Assembly (NCBI RefSeq): GCF_937952055.1
Contig: NZ_CALFYO010000025.1
Coordinates: forward strand, 179,851-243,850
Reading direction: 5' to 3'
From: an uncultured Piscinibacter sp.
GTDB lineage: Bacteria > Pseudomonadota > Gammaproteobacteria > Burkholderiales > Burkholderiaceae_C
DNA: 64,000 nucleotides
The notes under the pieces were generated by a model. The model saw nothing but the letters and a program-made list of their open reading frames with translations. It had not been told where the DNA came from and did no database searches. Positions within the stretch are counted from its first letter, which is position 1; every line of letters begins with the position of its first letter. Made by a program: the position numbers and the translations under genes. Below are positions 45,908 through 53,492 of the stretch, piece after piece.

Positions 45908-46513
45908 ATGGCGTCGAGCGTCGACTACTACTTCGCCCCCAACTCGCCCTGGACCTACCTCGGCCACGAGCGCTTCGCGCAGATCGCCAAGGCGGCTGGC
46001 GCGACGGTCCACGTGCTGCCGGTGGACCTGGGCGGCAAGGTGTTTCCGGTCTCCGGCGGACTGCCGCTGTCCAAGCGCGCGCCCCAGCGCCAGGCCTACC
46101 GGCTGGTCGAGCTGAAGCGATTCAGCGAGTACCTTGCCCGGCCGATCGTGCTGCAACCGAAGTACTTCCCGGTCAACGCCGACGATGCCGCCAAGCTGAT
46201 CATCGCCGTCGACATGCACGAAGGCAGCGATGCGGCGATGCGCCTGGCCGGACGCATCCTGCGCGGCGTGTGGGTCGACGAGCGCAACATCGCCGACGCC
46301 CGAGAACTGGCGATGATGCTCGAGGAGGAAGGTCTGCCCGGCCGGCGTCGCGACGACTCGATGAGCCAGGCCGTGCAAGAGCGCTACGAGACGGACACGC
46401 AACGCGCCATCGACGCCGGCGTGTTCGGCGCGCCGAGCTACGTGATCGACGGCGAGATCTTCTGGGGCCAGGACCGGCTGGACTTCGTGCAGCGCCGGCT
46501 GGCGCGCGGCTGA
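45908..46513 (+). CDS. 2-hydroxychromene-2-carboxylate isomerase-like protein (DsbA/kappa-GST fold)
   Basis: A 201-residue thioredoxin-fold protein without a CxxC motif. VDYYFAPNSPWTYLGHERF carries the Ser that replaces the catalytic Cys in the HCCA isomerase/kappa GST family. The helical insertion follows (about 70-150) and FGAPSYVIDGEIFWGQDRLDFV is the family C-terminal block with cis-Pro. Known members isomerise naphthalene-pathway intermediates using glutathione; many homologues are of unknown substrate. No aromatic-degradation genes are nearby. Confidence 0.86.
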   Translation: MASSVDYYFAPNSPWTYLGHERFAQIAKAAGATVHVLPVDLGGKVFPVSGGLPLSKRAPQRQAYRLVELKRFSEYLARPIVLQPKYFPVNADDAAKLIIAVDMHEGSDAAMRLAGRILRGVWVDERNIADARELAMMLEEEGLPGRRRDDSMSQAVQERYETDTQRAIDAGVFGAPSYVIDGEIFWGQDRLDFVQRRLARG

Positions 46514-46518
46514 CGGCC

Positions 46519-47397
46519 ATGCGGCGCACGCTGCTGCTCGCGCTCGCCCTGTTCGGCGGCGCCGCCACCGTGCAGGCGCAGCGCTATGCAGGACCATTGT
46601 TCGACGCCCACCTGCATTACAACGACGAAGCCTGGATGTCGGCACATCCGCTCGACGACGCGCTGGGCCGCATGCAGCGCAGCGGCGTGCGCGCGATCAT
46701 CGCCAACAGCCGGCCCAACGACGGCACCAAGTCGCTGGCCAGCGCGGGCGAGAAGACACAGGCCGCCGGCGTGACGGTGGTGCCTTTCATCCGCCTGTAC
46801 CGCAACCGCGCCGACTACACCGGCTGGTTCCAAGACGAGACGATCTACGAGATGGTGCAACGCGAGCTGGCCGCCGGCACCGCCGCCGGACCCTATCGCG
46901 GCCTCGGTGAGTTCCACCTCTACGACAGCGCCAACGCCAACGGGCCGGTGGCGCGCAAGCTGATGCAGCTCGCGCAGGCGAAGGACCTCGCCGTGCTCGC
47001 CCATGTGGACGACGGCGCGATCGACCTGCTGATGGCGCATGCACCGGACGCACGTCTGATCTGGGCGCACACCGGCATCGGCGGCGCGCCGGCCGAACGC
47101 GTGCGCGCGCTGATGGCGAAGTACCCGAAGCTGATGGGCGAGCTGTCGTACCGGCCCGGACTCACCGCCTCCGGCGGCGGCCTGAGCGCGGAATGGAAGG
47201 CGCTGCTGATGGGCTACAGCGACCGCTTCCTCGTCGGCTCGGACACCTGGATCAACGCGCGCTGGGCCGGCTACGAAGGGCTGATGGACGATGCGCGGCG
47301 CTGGCTCGCCGACCTGCCCGAGCCTGCAGCGAGGCGCATTGCCTGGGAGAACGGGGCGCGGCTGTTCGGCTTGCCGCCACAACCGGCTGCGCGCTGA
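46519..47397 (+). CDS. Secreted amidohydrolase-family protein
   Basis: A 292-residue TIM-barrel metal-dependent hydrolase. The signal peptide ends near TVQAQ, so it acts in the periplasm. The metal motif is DAHLHY (HxH), with later LAHVDDG and IWAHTGIGG histidines, and the catalytic Asp region in VGSDTWIN. Such amidohydrolase_2 proteins include decarboxylases and lactonases; the substrate is unknown. It starts 5 bases after the isomerase gene, so the two may form one unit. Confidence 0.82.
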   Translation: MRRTLLLALALFGGAATVQAQRYAGPLFDAHLHYNDEAWMSAHPLDDALGRMQRSGVRAIIANSRPNDGTKSLASAGEKTQAAGVTVVPFIRLYRNRADYTGWFQDETIYEMVQRELAAGTAAGPYRGLGEFHLYDSANANGPVARKLMQLAQAKDLAVLAHVDDGAIDLLMAHAPDARLIWAHTGIGGAPAERVRALMAKYPKLMGELSYRPGLTASGGGLSAEWKALLMGYSDRFLVGSDTWINARWAGYEGLMDDARRWLADLPEPAARRIAWENGARLFGLPPQPAAR

Positions 47398-47402
47398 GGC
47401 GC

Positions 47403-47431
47403 CAAATAAAAAGCCGGCGCAGTGCGCCGGC
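47403..47431 (-). terminator. Intrinsic terminator of the SWIB gene
   Basis: GCCGGCGC-AGT-GCGCCGGC at 47413-47431 forms an 8-bp GC stem. On the minus strand it is followed by TTTTTATTTGG, a proper U-tract. It lies about 40 bases after the SWIB stop (47470). The plus-strand side has no T-run. Confidence 0.85.
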
Positions 47432-47469
47432 TTCGAGACCGCGCGGCCCGCAGGCCGCAGCGGCAACGC

Positions 47470-47886
47470 TCACTTCAGGTGGGCGTTGACGTACTTGGTC
47501 AACTCGAACATCGAGACCTGCGCCTGCTTGGTGACCTCCTTCAGCTTGGCGTCGGCGTTGATCAGCGTCCGCTTGATCTTGTCCTGCAGGCCGTGCTTCT
47601 TGATGTACTCCCACACCTTCTTCGTCACCTCGGTACGCGGCAGCGGCTTGTCGCCGATGATCGCGGCGAGCGCGGAGCTCGGCGTCATGGGCTTCAGGAA
47701 TGCGGCGTTCGGGGTGCGCTTCTTGGCGGGAGCCTTGGCCTTCTTCGCAGGAGCGGCCTTCTTGGCGGGAGCCTTCTTGGCCGGAGCCGCCTTCTTGGCC
47801 GGGGCCTTCTTGGCGGGAGCCGCCTTCTTGGCCGGGGCCTTCTTCGCTGCCGCCTTCTTGGCGGGAGCCTTCTTCGCAGTTGCCAT
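47470..47886 (-). CDS. SWIB/MDM2-domain protein with histone H1-like Lys/Ala/Pro tail
   Basis: A 138-residue protein. The N-terminal half (1-60) is an imperfect repeat of KKAPAKKAA units like the tails of histone H1 and of bacterial H1-like nucleoid proteins. The C-terminal half (about 63-138) is a SWIB domain: NAAFLKPMTPSSALAAIIG, PLPRTEVTKKVWEYIKKHGLQD and LINADAKLKEV. The combination suggests a DNA-binding nucleoid or topology factor. It has its own terminator. A start further upstream is unlikely because MATAKKAP fits the family. Confidence 0.9.
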   Translation of the reverse strand: MATAKKAPAKKAAAKKAPAKKAAPAKKAPAKKAAPAKKAPAKKAAPAKKAKAPAKKRTPNAAFLKPMTPSSALAAIIGDKPLPRTEVTKKVWEYIKKHGLQDKIKRTLINADAKLKEVTKQAQVSMFELTKYVNAHLK

Positions 47887-48070
47887 GTTGATTCTCTCCA
47901 TCAAAGTCTGGTTGATGTGCCCGGGATGGGCGAGGCTCGCATGGAACCTCATTTCTCCATAGCACCGTGCGGAGCGAATGGTAATGCGTCACTGCTGCAT
48001 TGAGAAGCAGTTTTCACTCGAAGAACGTTGATCTTGTCGAGGCAAGACGCGCTTTTGTCGCGCTTGCACG

Positions 48071-48787
48071 TCACCTGGGACGCTCCCAGGGAGCTCCCAG
48101 GGCGCTTCGAGGTGCGTCGAAGAGCATCTCGCGATGCACTTCGGCGAGCTCCGCGACACCCGACAAGACCATCGCGATCTCGACTTCATCGCGCAGCAGA
48201 CGCAGTGCATGCGCGACACCATGCGCGCCTGCGACGGCCAGCGCCTGCACGATCGGACGGCCGACCAGCACGGCGCGCGCACCGAGCGCGATCGCCTTGA
48301 GCACGTCGGTGCCGCGCCGGATGCCGCCATCGACCAGCAGCGGCAGCGCATCGCCCACCGCATCGGACAGGCGCGGCAGCGCCCAGGCCGTGGGCAGCGC
48401 GGTGTCGAGCGTGCGGCCGCCGTGGTTGGAGACGATCAGTCCATCGACGGCATGCTGACGCGCAAGCCGCGCATCGTCGGGGTGCAGCGCGCCCTTGAGC
48501 AGCAGCGGCAGCCTGGTGTGCGCGAGGCGCTGCCAAGCCACCGGCGCGACGAGGATCGGGTGCGCCAGCGTGCGTCCGAGCAGTTCGATGCGCATGTGAC
48601 CTTGGGCGAGCGAGTGCAGCCACGACGACGCCCAGGCCTCTCGGTTGGCGCGCAGCGTGCGCTCGTCGGCGGCGCCGCCGCACAGGTAGGTCCAGGTCCC
48701 ATCGTCGAGAACCTGGCGCGCCTGCGCCTCGTAATCGGCCAGCGAAACGATGCCGGCAGTGTTCTTCGCGCTCACGTGTCCGCCCAC
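48071..48787 (-). pseudogene. FMN-dependent alpha-hydroxyacid dehydrogenase with large internal deletion
   Basis: An open frame of 238 codons, whereas the family (lactate/glycolate oxidase type) is about 360. The N-terminal part is normal up to HPILVAPVAWQRLAH (about residue 90) and then jumps directly to PLLLKGALHPDDARLA. About 110 residues are missing, including the central strands and FMN-binding segments between them. The remaining C-terminus (VDGLIVSNHGGRTLDT, DGGIRRGTDVLKAIALGARAV) is well conserved. The reading frame survives, but the barrel cannot close. Starts at GTG 48787 or 48775; it overlaps the piuC remnant by 16 bases. Confidence 0.8.
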
Positions 48788-49445
48788 AGTCGGAGCAGGT
48801 TGTGATACGTCCCGGTCAGCGCCACCGCCTCCTCGGTCTCGGCGTGGTGGGTGCGCAGCCGCATCAGCGCCACGTCCATCTCGTACAGCAGGCGTCGCTG
48901 CGCACCAGGCTCTCGATCCAGAAGAAGCTCGCGACGCGCAAGCCGCGCGTCACCGGCTCGACGCAGTGCACGCTGGTGCCAGGGTAGAGCACCAGGTCGC
49001 CGGACGGCAGCTTGATGCGCGGCTCGCCGTAGGTGTCCTGGATGACCAGCTCGCCGCCGTCGTAGTCGGCCGGTTCGGCGAGGAACAATGTGCAAGGCAC
49101 GTCGGTGCGCACGCGCTGCACGCCGTCCGGGTGGTAGCGGATCGCCTGATCGACATGGGCCCCGTAGCTGTTCGCCGCGCCTCCGTAGCGGTTGAAGAGC
49201 GGCGGCAGCACGCGCTTGGGCAGCGCCGCGGAGAAGAACAGCGGGTGGCGCTCCAGTGCCGCGAGCACGATGGACTGCAGCTCCGGCAGCTCGGCGCTGC
49301 CGGCGTCCACCTGCTGGTTGTTCTTCACCGAGGCCGCCTGGGCACCTGCAGTAACGCGGCCCTCGACCCAGCTTGCGCGCGCCAGCAGAGCCTGCGTGCG
49401 CGCCAGCGCCCCGCCGGCCAGCACCTCGGGGATGTGCAGCAGCGT
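48772..49445 (-). pseudogene. PiuC-type Fe(II)/2-oxoglutarate dioxygenase, frameshifted
   Basis: The frame starting near 49445 reads LLHIPEVLAGGALARTQALL, then NRYGGAANSYGAHVDQAIRY with the His/Asp iron ligands, PGDLVLYPG-like sequence, HCVEPVTRGLRVASFFWIESLVRSDA, and then runs into a stop at 48864. The expected C-terminus (RRLLYEMDVALMRLR, HHAETEEAVALTGTYHNLLR) continues in another frame to 48772. The usual initiator ATG is ACG (49445-49443) here; GTG 49424 is the first in-frame start. The frameshift is best explained by loss of one copy of a 10-base repeat near 48895-48905. Confidence 0.82.
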
Positions 49446-49453
49446 GGGCCAGC

Positions 49454-50158
49454 CTAGAACGCCATCGCCGTGGTCAGCTGGACAGTGCGCGGCTTGCCCG
49501 GAATGTAGTGGCCGGGGTAGAGCTGGTCGGCGTGGTGCTCGTCGGTCAGGTTGGTGAGGTTGAGCTTGAAGCTCAGCGGCCCGGCGTTGTACTGGGCCAT
49601 GGCGTCGGCGGTGAGGTCGTGCGGCGCGAAGATCTTCGAATCCGCCGCCAGACCCACCGGGCGATCGGCACCGCGTGCGTTCAGTCCGGCGCCGACGAAC
49701 ACGCGCACGGTGACACGGCCGCTCTCGCCGAGCCTGCGCGAGGCGCGCGGGTAGACCGGCGCCGGCGGTGGTGGCGGCGCGGGTGGCAGGGACGCCTCGA
49801 CCACCGTCGCCGGCAGCTCGCGGGGAGCCGGGTGCTCCGGCTCGTGCGGCCCCTTTTCGACGGCGAAGGGGTCGTGTTCCGGCGCAGGGGCGGCCGCCAG
49901 CGTCGGCGCTGGCGGCCGCGGTGTCTTCGCCATTGGCCTGGCTGGTGGCGGTGGCGCGGGTTCGGGCCGTGGCTCGGGCGCCGGCGGCACGATCAGGTCG
50001 ACGAACATGGGCCCGACCTGCGCCACCGCCTCGCGCACGGCGTCGACCTGCATCAAGCCGCAGGCTGCTGCCCCATGCAGCACGAGGATGGCGGCGACCA
50101 CGGCACGGCGCTGCGCGGGCGTGAGGTCGTGGCGGGCGGAGGCGTCGATTCGGTGCAA
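49454..50158 (-). CDS. Chimeric frame: TonB N-terminus fused to C-terminus of a TonB-dependent receptor
   Basis: About 234 codons from TTG 50158. Residues 1-155 are a TonB protein: one inner-membrane helix (AVVAAILVLHGAAACGLM), Pro-rich spacer and the start of the C-terminal domain (YPRASRRLGESGRVTVRVFVG). Around base 49690 the sequence becomes the last 75 residues of a siderophore receptor (APHDLTADAMAQYNAGPLSFKLNLTNLTDEHHADQLYPGHYIPG, ending in the barrel strand RTVQLTTAMAF). Neither half is complete: TonB lacks its receptor-contact domain and the receptor lacks its plug and most of its barrel. It is a deletion product and is unlikely to be functional. Confidence 0.8.
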   Translation of the reverse strand: MHRIDASARHDLTPAQRRAVVAAILVLHGAAACGLMQVDAVREAVAQVGPMFVDLIVPPAPEPRPEPAPPPPARPMAKTPRPPAPTLAAAPAPEHDPFAVEKGPHEPEHPAPRELPATVVEASLPPAPPPPPAPVYPRASRRLGESGRVTVRVFVGAGLNARGADRPVGLAADSKIFAPHDLTADAMAQYNAGPLSFKLNLTNLTDEHHADQLYPGHYIPGKPRTVQLTTAMAF

Positions 50159-50192
50159 GAAGAAGGGCGCGACGACGGCGCGGGCGCGCCGC

Positions 50193-51185
50193 TCAGGTCG
50201 ACTGCGGCAACGCCTTGGGCTTGGCCTCGGGCAGCCTGGGCGCCGTGCGCACGCTCCACACCATGGTGATGGCGAGGATGGCCACCACGGCACCCAGCGA
50301 CAGCAGCACCGGGACCTTGACGATGTCGATGAGCAGCATCTTGGTGCCGATGAAGACGAGGATCACCGCCAGGCCGTAGCTCAGCAGGTGGAACTTCGCC
50401 GCCATCGCGGCGAGCAGGAAGAACATCGCGCGCAGGCCGAGGATGGCAAAGATGTTCGAGGTCAGCACGATGAACGGATCGTCGGTGATCGCGAAGATCG
50501 CCGGGATCGAGTCGACCGCGAAGATCACGTCGGTGATACCCACCAGCACCACCACCATCAGCAGCGGCGTGGCGATGCGCTTGCCGTTCTCCAGCGTCCA
50601 GAACTTCTCGCCGTCGAACTCCTTCGACACCGGCATCACGCGGCGCAGCAGCTTGAGCGCCGGGTTGTCCTCGAGGTCCTGCTCCTTGCCGGCGGCCCAC
50701 CACATCTTGATGCCGGTGAGCAGCAGGAAGGCGCCGAACACGTAGAGGATCCAGTGGAACTTGGCGATCAGCATGCCACCGACCAGGATCATCACCGTGC
50801 GCAACACGATCGCACCGACGATGCCGATCATCAGCACCCGCTTCTGGTAGGCCGGCGGCACCGCGAAGTAGGTGAAGATCATCAGGAAGACGAAGATGTT
50901 GTCGACGGCCAGCGACTTCTCGATCAGGTAGCCGGTGAGGAACTCGAACGCGCGCGTGTTCGCTTCGGCGGCGACGGCCGGGTCGTCATGCGTCTTCAGC
51001 GCCCACCAGAAGAGGGCGTTGAAGGCGAGGCTGAGCAGCACCCAGATGACCGACCACTTGATGGCCTCGGGCACGGTGACCTCGTGCGCGCCCTGCTTCT
51101 TGAGCACGACGAAATCGACGAACAGTGCCACCAGCACCGATACGATGAAGAACGCCCACAGCCAATCCGGCGCCACGGTATTCAT
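50193..51185 (-). CDS. TerC/Alx-family metal exporter (predicted manganese)
   Basis: A 330-residue membrane protein with about nine helices and the TerC family motifs: EKSLAVDNIFVFLMIF (acidic pair in helix), IVGAIVLRTVMILVG, TDVIFAVDSIPAIFAITDDPFIV. Alx and MeeF/MeeY-type TerC proteins export Mn2+. ATG 51185 is chosen with GGAG 8 bases upstream. The leader carries a yybP-ykoY-like aptamer (51246-51377) and a helix that can hide this ribosome site, which strongly supports a manganese role. Confidence 0.92.
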   Translation of the reverse strand: MNTVAPDWLWAFFIVSVLVALFVDFVVLKKQGAHEVTVPEAIKWSVIWVLLSLAFNALFWWALKTHDDPAVAAEANTRAFEFLTGYLIEKSLAVDNIFVFLMIFTYFAVPPAYQKRVLMIGIVGAIVLRTVMILVGGMLIAKFHWILYVFGAFLLLTGIKMWWAAGKEQDLEDNPALKLLRRVMPVSKEFDGEKFWTLENGKRIATPLLMVVVLVGITDVIFAVDSIPAIFAITDDPFIVLTSNIFAILGLRAMFFLLAAMAAKFHLLSYGLAVILVFIGTKMLLIDIVKVPVLLSLGAVVAILAITMVWSVRTAPRLPEAKPKALPQST

Positions 51186-51188
51186 GGA

Positions 51189-51258
51189 CAAGACTCCTTG
51201 TTGTCAAGCACTCGATCCGGCAGCACGAAGCCGCCGAGAAGGGTGCCGAAGAGTCTTG
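51189..51258 (-). promoter_or_regulatory. Ribosome-site-sequestering helix (riboswitch expression platform)
   Basis: On the minus strand CAAGACTC (51258-51251), which is the 3' arm of aptamer helix P1, is perfectly complementary to GAGTCTTG (51196-51189). The latter overlaps the AAGGAG ribosome site (51199-51194). Pairing would block translation; when ligand stabilises P1 the site is freed. Seen directly as complementarity; switching is inference. Confidence 0.65.
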
Positions 51259-51377
51259 CGGGGTTCCAGTCGGAGGTCTGCTCCGCGCGGACTGCGAGCC
51301 CGGCCGACAGCCGCGAGGCTGTCGACGGATTGACGGGCTGCGCGACGGCCTTGCACCGTTCGCTACTCCCCCTTCAG
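51246..51377 (-). ncRNA. yybP-ykoY (Mn2+) riboswitch aptamer
   Basis: The minus-strand leader begins CTGAAGGGGGAGTAG (51377-51363) and ends CCGCAAGACTCTTCGG. These are the two conserved ends of the yybP-ykoY class (GGGGAGUAG near 5', CGCAAGAC near 3'). CTGAAG pairs with CTTCGG to form P1. GC-rich inner stems (for example GACAGCC-TCGC-GGCTGTC) fill the middle. It lies about 60 bases ahead of a TerC gene, the classic target. A covariance-model search was not possible here. Confidence 0.8.
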
Positions 51378-51446
51378 CATCGCGGATTATCGGCGCAGAC
51401 GGCTTGCCCCCATGACATTCGGGGGAATCGAGTTATTCTTCCCGCC

Positions 51447-51812
51447 ATGAAGATCATCGTCCGCTGGCTGCTGCTGGCATCGGCTTTGTTGCTGGTGGCC
51501 TATCTCTATCCCGGCGTCTCCGTCACGAGCTTTGGATCGGCAATGATCGCCGCCTTCGTGATCGGCGTGTTCAACACGCTGCTGCGGCCACTGCTGGTGC
51601 TGCTGACATTGCCGGTCACGCTGCTGACGCTGGGCTTGTTCCTGTTCGTCATCAACGCGCTGATGTTCTGGGCCGCCGCGCAGGTGCTCGACGGCTTTGC
51701 GGTCGCCGGCTTCGCCGCCGCCCTGATCGGCTCGCTGATCTACAGCCTGATTGGCATGGTGATCGACGTGGCGATGGAACGCCTGTTCCCGAATGCCGGC
51801 CGAGCCTCCTGA
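51447..51812 (+). CDS. Phage-holin-family IV-like membrane protein
   Basis: A 121-residue protein with four closely packed hydrophobic helices: VRWLLLASALLLVAYLYPG, GSAMIAAFVIGVFNTLLRPLL, LPVTLLTLGLFLFVINALMFW and FAAALIGSLIYSLIGMVID. It matches the YvlD/4-TM holin superfamily of small bacterial membrane proteins that are not phage encoded in most genomes. No lysis or phage genes are nearby. Function unknown. Confidence 0.85.
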   Translation: MKIIVRWLLLASALLLVAYLYPGVSVTSFGSAMIAAFVIGVFNTLLRPLLVLLTLPVTLLTLGLFLFVINALMFWAAAQVLDGFAVAGFAAALIGSLIYSLIGMVIDVAMERLFPNAGRAS

Positions 51813-51841
51813 TCGCACGGTCGCCGGCTCGGTTCAGCAGC

Positions 51842-53413
51842 TCAACGCCGCTGTTCGTTCTGTTCGGCCATCAGTTGCCGAAGCTGTGACTGGATGTCGC
51901 GCAGCCGCGCGTCGATCACCGAAGCCTCGATGAAGTCGGCTGGATTGCCAGGCCGCACCTGGCGCTGGCCAGCGCGCAATCGATCCGCTGCGCCGCGCAG
52001 ATCGCCCAGCGCGTAGAAAGCCTCGCCCTCGGCGCGCAGCGCGCGCAGCGGCTCACCGAGCTTGGCCCACAGGCGACCGAGCGTGGCCCAGGCGAAGGCG
52101 TCGGTCGGCTGCGTGGCCACGCGCGTCTGCAGGTCCTCGGCGCTGCGTCGCAGCGCTGCTTCGCCGCCAGCCCCCGCCAGCGCCACTTCAGCACTCATCA
52201 GCATGGCCGGCCGGCTGGTGTCTCCGGACAACGGCTTCAGGCTCGCCGCCGCGCCGGCCGCGTCGTGGCGCGCCAGCCTCGCTTGCGCCTGCAGCATCGC
52301 CAGCCAGCGCGCAGCGCTCGCCTCGTTGCGCGAGGTGTCGGCCAGCACCGATTGCGCACGGGCAATCGAGCCGTCGGCGCGCTCCGCGTCGCGAAGCATG
52401 ATCGAGGCCAGCGCGCTGCTGTACGCGTCGGCCAGGCGCTGCGGCGCGGTCAGGTCGCTGCGCGGCGCATCGAGCGCCTGCCAGCGGCGCAGCGCGTCGA
52501 CGCGCGTGTCCATCAGCACACGCGCCCGGGCCTGTGCGAGCGCATGCTCGTAGCTCGCGCCGCCCGGCCCAGGCGCAGGTCTTTCCTGCGCGGTGCCGAG
52601 CCGCGATCGCGCCTCGCCGATGCGTTCACTGGTCAGCGGGTGCGAACGCAAATAGGGGAAGCCGCCGCTGTCGTTCAGCCGCGAGGCCTGATCGAGTTTC
52701 TCGAACATCGTCGCCATGCCCGACGGCGCGAAGCCCGCGCCGGTGAGCAGCTGGAAACCGATGCGGTCGGCCTCGCGCTCCATGTCGCGCGAAAAGTTGA
52801 GCTGGCCCTGGATGGAGGCCGCCTGCCCTCCGGCGATCGCCGCGTTCGCGGCGTCGACGCTGCCGGCGCGGCTGGCGGCGATCATGCCGACGATCATCGC
52901 CGCCAGGCCGATCAGCGTCTGTCGCTTGCTGTTGGTGATGCCGCGCGCGATGTGCCGTTGCGTGACGTGGGTGAGCTCATGCGCCAGCACCGAAGCGAGC
53001 TCGTCGCGCGTGGCGGTGATGGCAATCAAGCCGAGGTGCACGCCGATGTAGCCGCCGGGCAGTGCGAAGGCATTGACGCTGCGGTCGCGCACGAGGAAAG
53101 CCTCCCACGTAAAACGCGCGTCGATGTCGGGCGTGATGTGGCCCTCCTTGCGCGACTGCGCCACCAGCGGCGACCACAACGATTGCACGTACTCGAGCAG
53201 CAGCGGGTCGTCGAGGTAGTCCGGGTCGCGCCGGATCTCGCGCATGATCTGCTCGCCCACGCGGCGCTCGGTGGCGACGCCGAAGTCCTCGGTCGCCGCG
53301 TCGCCCAGCGCGGGCAGGTTGTTCTGCGCACGCAGCGGGGACGCCGGCACCAGCAGGCAGGCGGCGCACAGGGCGGCCAGCAGTCGACGGGAGAGGGGGA
53401 TCGTCTTCGGCAC
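51842..53413 (-). CDS. M48 metalloprotease with TPR domain (BepA-like)
   Basis: Periplasmic quality-control protease for outer-membrane assembly. About 523 residues from GTG 53413: a signal peptide (RRLLAALCAACLLVPASPLRAQ), the M48 catalytic domain with HELTH (H145, E146, H149) and third zinc ligand in SRDMEREADRIG, then about 250 residues of TPR-like helices. GTGs at 53428 and 53434 are alternative starts. BepA assists LptD assembly in E. coli, which would connect functionally with lptA/lptB elsewhere in the window. Confidence 0.9.
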   Translation of the reverse strand: MPKTIPLSRRLLAALCAACLLVPASPLRAQNNLPALGDAATEDFGVATERRVGEQIMREIRRDPDYLDDPLLLEYVQSLWSPLVAQSRKEGHITPDIDARFTWEAFLVRDRSVNAFALPGGYIGVHLGLIAITATRDELASVLAHELTHVTQRHIARGITNSKRQTLIGLAAMIVGMIAASRAGSVDAANAAIAGGQAASIQGQLNFSRDMEREADRIGFQLLTGAGFAPSGMATMFEKLDQASRLNDSGGFPYLRSHPLTSERIGEARSRLGTAQERPAPGPGGASYEHALAQARARVLMDTRVDALRRWQALDAPRSDLTAPQRLADAYSSALASIMLRDAERADGSIARAQSVLADTSRNEASAARWLAMLQAQARLARHDAAGAAASLKPLSGDTSRPAMLMSAEVALAGAGGEAALRRSAEDLQTRVATQPTDAFAWATLGRLWAKLGEPLRALRAEGEAFYALGDLRGAADRLRAGQRQVRPGNPADFIEASVIDARLRDIQSQLRQLMAEQNEQRR

Positions 53414-53492
53414 GGATGTGGGGACCACCGCCACGGCGGGGTCCGATGCGTCGCTATGATGCCCCCGAAACGTTTCCCGAGTGTTTCCTCCC

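Noticed and set aside
45908..46513. A second DsbA.
   Set aside because: No CxxC motif and no signal peptide; the Ser in the active-site position and C-terminal block fit the HCCA isomerase/kappa-GST family.
47413..47431. Terminator for the plus-strand amidohydrolase gene.
   Set aside because: The T-run is only on the minus-strand side; on the plus strand the stem is followed by TTCGAGAC, too weak to claim.
48060..48120. Overlapping CCCTGGGAG palindromes near the end of the hydroxyacid dehydrogenase remnant, as a regulatory site or attachment site.
   Set aside because: They fall within the coding C-terminus and adjacent stop, with no partner elsewhere; not enough to support a function.
51447..51812. 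Holin-family protein as evidence of a prophage.
   Set aside because: No endolysin, integrase, capsid or tail genes nearby; this four-helix family is widespread in non-phage loci.
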